Shown piece by piece: positions 58,852 to 64,000 of a stretch of DNA of 64,000 bases. Positions within the stretch are counted from its first letter, which is position 1; each line of letters starts with the position of its first letter. The notes beneath the pieces were generated by a model. The model saw only the letters and a list, made by a program, of their open reading frames with translations, ran no database searches and was not told the origin of the DNA. Location of the stretch: positions 14,814,686-14,878,685 of the forward strand of contig NC_049909.1 in assembly GCF_001411555.2 (NCBI RefSeq). The letters run 5' to 3'. Source of the DNA: Juglans regia (taxonomy: Eukaryota > Streptophyta > Magnoliopsida > Fagales > Juglandaceae). A program made the translations under genes and the position numbers.

Positions 58852-59324
58852 TCTGAATCCAACCCAGAAACGAAAACCACCAAATCTCACTCTCAAAAAT
58901 CAAAAGACCAGGCGGAAGAGACTCATCATCCGAAGCAAGAAAACTTGGAGAAGAATCAGTGAGAGATTTGAAATGGGTATTTAGCTCACAAGTCTTCTCT
59001 CCTTAGGGAGGGAAGAGAAGTGGGATTTATATTGAGTGGATCCAGACCGCCCACATGGTACTTTGGTTGTTTCTTATCAGTTTGAGGGGGAATACGATCA
59101 GTGACATAGGCTCGGACTAATAGACAACAGAGTATTCTTTTATGTGGGAGTAGAGTGACGGACTATTCGTTTTCATGTAGTAGCAGTGGGTGGTCAAATG
59201 GGAGCCAAGCGATCGTATCTGAAACCATTGGGGGGTAGAGGAGATGTTCTTGGGTATCAGATTTTGCCACGTGTGATATTTGATTATCTCTTTGATCGTA
59301 ATAATACTGGATTTTTAGTTAGGA
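58852..59324. other. SPS promoter and upstream region
   Basis: Directly upstream of the minus-strand SPS gene. It holds the 5' UTR and presumed promoter. No ORF or element is recognised. Confidence 0.5.
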
Positions 59325-59492
59325 ATATTAATAATTTAACTATATAAGTTTTAAATAGATAAAGTGTAGACTTTTTGTAAAAAAGTAAGTCGATAATTTT
59401 TTATTTTTTTTTCAAAGTGGAGTCCATATTTTTACAAAAATATGTGCGAGGCTTATTTACTTAGTATTTGTACAAAACATTTCTCTTATTAA
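59325..59492. repeat. Mutator-like MITE
   Basis: The right end GTATTTGTACAAAACATTTCTC and the core AAATAGATAAAGTGTAGACT match the element at 27113-27285. The left end is decayed. Confidence 0.45.
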
Positions 59493-59648
59493 ATTGGCAC
59501 ACATGATTGATGAACTTTTGGTCATTTTCACACCAAAATATGAAAATAAACTGGAAAACCGAATAGCACAAAAATAGGCACAGCTCATTTCATCGTATAC
59601 TGACCACGTTAAATTTAGGTCCACTATGAGTGAAACTCAATAGAGAAA

Positions 59649-59828
59649 TGTTATATTCATTGAAAGTCAAAAAGGGATATATATACAAGATTTGAGAAAC
59701 AAATCTCATATGACTAGACTACAAGAAGGAAACAATAAGCTATACAGAGGAGAATGATTTTAGAGAGAGTGATTTACTGGGAGATAATCTAGGGGAAGCA
59801 ATTTCCCATAAATGTGTAGTCGTTAACA
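59649..59828 (-). repeat. 3' LTR of the minus-strand copia half
   Basis: 180 bp, TG to CA, next to the polypurine tract CTCCCCCTC. Its reverse complement aligns with 62231-62413 (CCCAGTAAATCACTCT, TTTCCTTCTTGTAGTCT, CAAATCTTGTATATATATCC), so both belong to one LTR family in opposite orientations. Confidence 0.85.
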
Positions 59829-60160
59829 CTCCCCCTCAAGTTGGATTATGAACATCGTGAATACCCAACTTGCGAAGAAGGTAGCTGAATTGTTGACGTC
59901 CCAATGGTTTGGTAAAAATGTCTGCAAGTTGATGCATGGTAGAAATATGTGCAGTTTGAATCAATCCTGACTGAATCTTCTCATGGACCAAATGATAATC
60001 CAATTCTATGTGTTTTGTACGCTCGTGGAAAGTAGGATTAGCAGCAATATGTAAGGCCGCTTTGTTGTCACAAAACAAAGTTGCTAGTTGTGGATGAGGA
60101 ACCCGTAAATCAGTAAGAAGATAACAAATCCATGTAAGTTCACAACTGGTTGTGGCCATG

Positions 60161-60806
60161 TGATGGAAGCCTCACTCGTGCTCAAGTGTTTACGGTCGTG
60201 TTGGATGGATGAATCAAGGGCTACCTCGAGGCAACACCAAGATTCGAATGGTTGGAAGATGAAAATTAACTCAGGCTAGCACTCAATTCTCGAAAATTAG
60301 GGTGACAAAGCATAAGCTTCACTTTTATTGAAAATAGCATAATAATCAATTACTATGCAAAACCGAAACAAATAGTACTAGGGTTCGGCTAGCCCTTCCC
60401 CAATTATTCTCTCTAACAACAACTTCTTTTGAAATTGCAATCCCAAAATAAATCAAATTTCTAAAATTAAGGAAACAATCTCAACAACTCCTAAAATAAA
60501 GGAAACAAATTAACTAAATAAAAAATGAATAAACTTCCTAATTTGAAGAAGTACAACTCGATCATCATTCTTCAAATCGTCCAATCCCCTAAAATCAAGG
60601 GATTTGCCTCATCTCCTAAATTCAAGGGATATGCCAACAACTCAATCAACCTCTAGGTGGCAAGCGGTTGGTCCTTCGTGGCCTTGCCTTGTGCGCCCAA
60701 AGTCTCACCCTCCGAGCCATGCAAGCACCCCAAAGCCACCCTCCTAGCCTCGACACGCCTAGCCCTCCTAGTGGCATTGCAGAATGCCCTTCTTGCATCT
60801 CCATCA
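60161..60806 (-). mobile_element. Solo LTR inserted in copia RNase H
   Basis: 646 bp from TGATGGA to TCCATCA (TG...CA with 7-bp inverted ends), flanked by the 5-bp duplication CCATG (60156-60160 and 60807-60811). No primer site, polypurine tract or coding region lies inside, so this is a lone LTR left after recombination, or an unusually small element. The complement of CTTTTATTGA near 60330 could be a poly-A signal, suggesting minus orientation. Removing it rejoins the RNase H coding region at EYRAM|ATTSCELTW. Confidence 0.85.
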
Positions 60807-62230
60807 CCATGGCTCGGTACTCGACTTCAGCTAATGAGCGAGACACTGTTGTTTGTTTCTTAGTTTTCCATGAAAGTAGTGAGTCTCCAAGCATGGTACA
60901 AAAACGTGTGGTGGAACGTCTTGTCATGGGGCAACTTGCCCAATCTAAATCACAATAAGCTGTAAGAGAAAGAGAGCTTGCAGACGAGTACAATAAGCCT
61001 TGACCAGGAGAATTCTTAAGATATCGAAACACCTGCATGGCTACATCTAAATGGGGTTTCCGAGGTGCATGCATAAATTGACTTAAGGTATGAACTGGAA
61101 ACACGATATCTGGATGAGTGATAGTAAGGTAAATGAGATGCCTTACTAAACGACGATAAGTGGATGGATCTTGGAGAAGTTGACCTTCCTCATTGGATAA
61201 TTTCAATTGTTGCTCCATAGGAAAATCTGTAGGTCGAGCAACAAGTGATCCTGTATCAAATAAAATATCTACAACATACTTTCTATGCGAAATACAAATT
61301 CCTTGTTTAGAACGTGCCACTTCAATTCCAAAAAAATACTTAAGTTGTCCAAGGTCCTTAATGTGAAAACGATCATGTAGAAGAACTCTTAAAATGGGTG
61401 ATAGTTGAAGAATCATTTCCTGCAATAATTATATCATCCACATAGATAATGATGGTAGTGAAAGAATAGCCTCCTTAACAAGTGAATAAGGAATAATCAG
61501 CCTTGGAATGTGAGAAATTTGCATCTTGAAGAGCAGAGGAAGTTTGGCAAACCAATTTCTTGAAGTCTGTTTAAGCCCATATAAGGACTTATTCAAGCAA
61601 CAAACATAATTCTCCCCTATTTTTCAAGAACAGGTGGAAGAACCATATAAACTTCTTCATCTAAATCGCCATGGAGAAAAGCATTATTGACGTCTAATTG
61701 ATGAAGAGACCAATTATGAACAACTGCAATAGCTAAAAGACAGTGCACAATAGTTAATTTAGCTACCAAAGCAAAAGTTTCATGATAGTCTAACCCGGCA
61801 TTTTGAGTGTTTAGCAATGAGACGAGCTTTGTAACTTTCAACAAAGCCATCAGACTTTTACTTAATCTTGTAGACCCAACGACAACCAAGGTCCATGTCC
61901 CATTAGTTTCCAATGTAGCAAGTTTAGCATCCATGGCCTTACCCAATGAGGGTTCTGCATAGCTTGAGCAAACGTTGCATGTTCTTGTTGTGCAAAAATA
62001 GCAGCAATAGAGGAACGGTGAGTAGGACTCAAATGGTCATAAGAAAGAAAATTGTACAAGGGGAAACATGTACCTTTAGGAGAGACTTGCAAGGAATCCA
62101 GGGATTGAGTGAAAGAAGAGATTGGCGGCATCAGACAGTGGTAGTCTTGAAAATGAATGGGGTGTTGACGTTGTTGTGTGGATCGTCAAATGATTGGAGA
62201 AGGATGTATATTGTTTGCAAAATCATTATG

Positions 62231-62413
62231 TCCCAGTAAATCACTCTATCCAAAATCATTCTCCTATGTTATGGAAAGTTTGTATAAAATTTCTTTATAT
62301 AGCTTATTATTTCCTTCTTGTAGTCTGATCATACATGATTTTTTTTTATCAAATCTTGTATATATATCCCTCTTTGGCTATCAATGAATATATGAGAAAT
62401 ACACATTTTGACA
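62231..62413 (+). repeat. 5'-truncated 5' LTR of a plus-strand copia copy
   Basis: Starts within the LTR at TCCCAGTAAATC (about 45 bp of the 5' end missing) and ends in TTTTGACA, directly before the primer site. It has extra sequence near its right end relative to the 59649 copy. Confidence 0.82.
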
Positions 62414-62424
62414 TGGTATCAGAG
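62414..62424 (+). other. Copia primer binding site
   Basis: TGGTATCAGAG, complementary to the 3' end of initiator tRNA-Met, directly after the LTR end CA. Confidence 0.85.
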
Positions 62425-62495
62425 AAATTATGATCCTGTTATTCTTGTTTTTTTTTTTTTCTCACATTGATTTGCTCTCATTCTTCCTATTTCCC

Positions 62496-63450
62496 ATGGT
62501 AAATCCACCTCATAACCCCTTTGTGTCGGTCGAAAATTCTTCTACGACTGACCATACCATCTTCATAGTTCAAATAATCCACGAATCATTTTAGTGTCCT
62601 GTTCATTAACTGGGGACAATTATTCTACTTGGAGTCGAGCCATGTGAATTAAGTGAAAAATAAATAAATAAATTGGATTTTATAGACCTAACAATTCCTA
62701 GACCAGACCCAACCAAATACCCAGATGAATTTGCAATACCCAGATGCATTTGCATTGTGGCAATGATGCAATGACATGGTTCTCTCTTGGATTGTCAATT
62801 CAATCGATGTCGATCTTGCCACTAGTGTTATCTACACTAATTCTGCCTCTAATGTATGGGCCAACTTGAAAGAACGATTTTCTCAAAGTAATGCTCCGCG
62901 CCGTTATCAAATCCGACGGACAATTTATTCCTTATTACAAGACCAATCCTCTGTAGCAATTTATTTCAACAAGCTGAAGGGATATTGGGATGAGTTGACA
63001 TCTTATTCACCATTGCCCCCATGTAATTGTGGAGCAATGAAAACTCTCCATGATCATGATCAAGAAGAAAAATTTCTTCAATTCCTTATGAGACTCCACG
63101 ACTACTATGTTGCTGTCCGTAGACAGATTTTGCTGATGAATCATCTTTCTCCTCTTAATAGGTCTTGTGCTCTTGTCCTACAAGAAGAAAAACAACGAGA
63201 GATCACCAATTCTCTCCATAGTTCGGATGGCATGAACCTTGTTGTGAATCAATCTTTTTCGGGATCACGTTTTGCCTTAAATTCTAATGGGAATGGTCGG
63301 GGTCGTGGAAAAGGTAAAGATCGAACATGTGATCATTGTCACAAACTTGGACTACCTGGACTTTGGTCACTCCATTGACTGATGCTATCGACTACACGGT
63401 TATTCGCCAAGCCATCTTCTTCATAAATCGAACGTTAACATCAAATCAAT
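62496..63450 (+). pseudogene. Copia gag (UBN2/retrotransposon gag type), broken
   Basis: Starts at ATG 62496 (MVNPPHNPFVSVENS) and soon meets stops; LTGDNYSTWSRAM at about 62608-62646 is in another frame. An open stretch from 62776 to 63378 contains WANLKERFSQSNAPRRYQIR, YFNKLKGYWDELTSYSPLPP and KFLQFLMRLHDYY. The zinc knuckle CDHCHKLG (about 63330) is broken by a small insertion and a frame change; GHSID and CYRLHGYSPSHLLHK follow in another frame. Nothing of protease, integrase or RT follows, so this copy is cut off. Confidence 0.85.
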
Positions 63451-63545
63451 TTAACGCATCATATAAAACTATATCAATTTATATATATACTTTTATGGGA
63501 GGTTGAATCAATTCTCATCCCAACTGGAATTGCTCTTCAACCAAA

Positions 63546-63744
63546 GAAAAATTCTATTCTTAAGTCTCATACACCACACACCATTCTTTTTATAATTTCT
63601 TTAATTTTATTCTCTTATCAAATGTGTGGTATATGAATTATGAATAGAATAATTCAATTATTTTAAGAATAATAAAACCAAAAAAAACTTTAAAAAAAAT
63701 AAAAAAAATTATGGTGTGTAGTATATGGACTTATGAATAGCAAT
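63546..63744. mobile_element. 199-bp MITE-like element with 14-bp flanking repeats
   Basis: The left arm ATTCTATTCTTAAGTCTCAT and ACACCACACACCAT pair with the complement of the right arm (ATTGCTATTCATAAGTCCAT, ATACTACACACCAT). GCTCTTCAACCAAA lies on both sides (63532-63545 and 63745-63758). The interior is AT-rich. Confidence 0.65.
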
Positions 63745-63758
63745 GCTCTTCAACCAAA

Positions 63759-64000
63759 TTATTTGTTAGTTGATCTGAATTAACACAACTAGTTGAATGT
63801 CTAGTAGCATCAAGTGGCCTGGCCCAACACATCAAGAAACAACCCATTTTGAACCGACATGAGTCATGATATAAGTCATTCGATCCTTTCACAACAAATA
63901 GTCATATCACTCAACTCGAAAGTGGGCTTATTATCCATCGGAGTTTACTTAGAAGTTAGAATTGACCTAAATTAGTACTAGGGTTGACTCGACATAACTC
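63759..64000. other. AT-rich end of window, unassigned
   Basis: No ORF and no recognised repeat. It may belong to a further element cut by the window edge. Confidence 0.3.

Larger units (their letters stand above)
59649..62200 (-). mobile_element. 3' half of a Ty1/copia retrotransposon
   Basis: Minus-strand order: RT linker (62131-61862; SFAQAMQNPHW-like), reverse transcriptase (61946-61617 with DYHETFALVAKLTIVHCLLA and HGDLDEEVY; then YVDD, complement of 61433-61444), more RT (61425-60820; DLGQLKYFFGIEVARSKQGI, SQFMHAPRKPHLDVAMQVFR), RNase H (DLDWASCPMTRRST; then 60159-59836 with LFCDNKAALHIAANPTFHER and DIFTKPLGR), polypurine tract (59829-59837) and 3' LTR. Frames are broken several times. 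gag, protease and integrase are missing. A solo LTR interrupts RNase H. Confidence 0.88.

Overview
The window is nuclear DNA of a flowering plant. Genes are split by many GT-AG introns, intergenic DNA is AT-rich, and class I and class II transposons are nested in one another. The protein matches and the style of the small inverted-repeat elements suggest a woody eudicot, perhaps Fagales such as walnut, oak or chestnut. That placement is inference.

Layout. (1) 1-15946, plus: the C-terminal two thirds of a callose synthase, closest to CALS8/GSL4, with 24 visible exons and a LINE in its largest intron. (2) 17022-18275, plus: a single-exon mitochondrial PPR protein like At3g14580. (3) 19170-26305, minus: a 12-exon SMP+C2 membrane-contact-site protein of the NTMC2T6 type. 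(4) 26306-44590: a transposon island. (5) 44713-50532, plus: a 4-exon ribosomal-protein-L18a-like two-helix membrane protein. (6) 51830-58851, minus: a 6-exon plastid solanesyl diphosphate synthase. (7) 59600-64000: rearranged Ty1/copia debris with a solo LTR and MITEs.

From memory, genes 1-3 and 5 have the same order as Arabidopsis At3g14570 (CALS8), At3g14580 (PPR), At3g14590 (NTMC2T6.2) and At3g14595 (L18ae family). The island would then be an insertion zone inside an old conserved block. The genes are not an operon. They act in callose deposition, mitochondrial RNA metabolism, ER-contact lipid transfer and plastoquinone side-chain synthesis.

The most unusual object is in the island. A non-autonomous LTR retrotransposon on the minus strand (31824-44403, about 4 kb without later insertions) carries fragments of at least three host genes without introns: glutamine synthetase, a PER1/PGAP3-like protein and a DXS-type enzyme. 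All lie in the element's own orientation, next to at least two unidentified fragments. It was later hit by a Ty3/gypsy element inside the DXS fragment (TSD TAGGC), which itself took a 553-bp hAT-type element (TSD CTTGCAAG). A 1.06-kb Mutator-like element (TSD ATAAAACTA) sits in one LTR. Two other points stand out: a SINE whose target-site duplication copied a 5' splice site of the C2 gene, and a tandem duplication in the callose synthase gene that left a dead exon copy.
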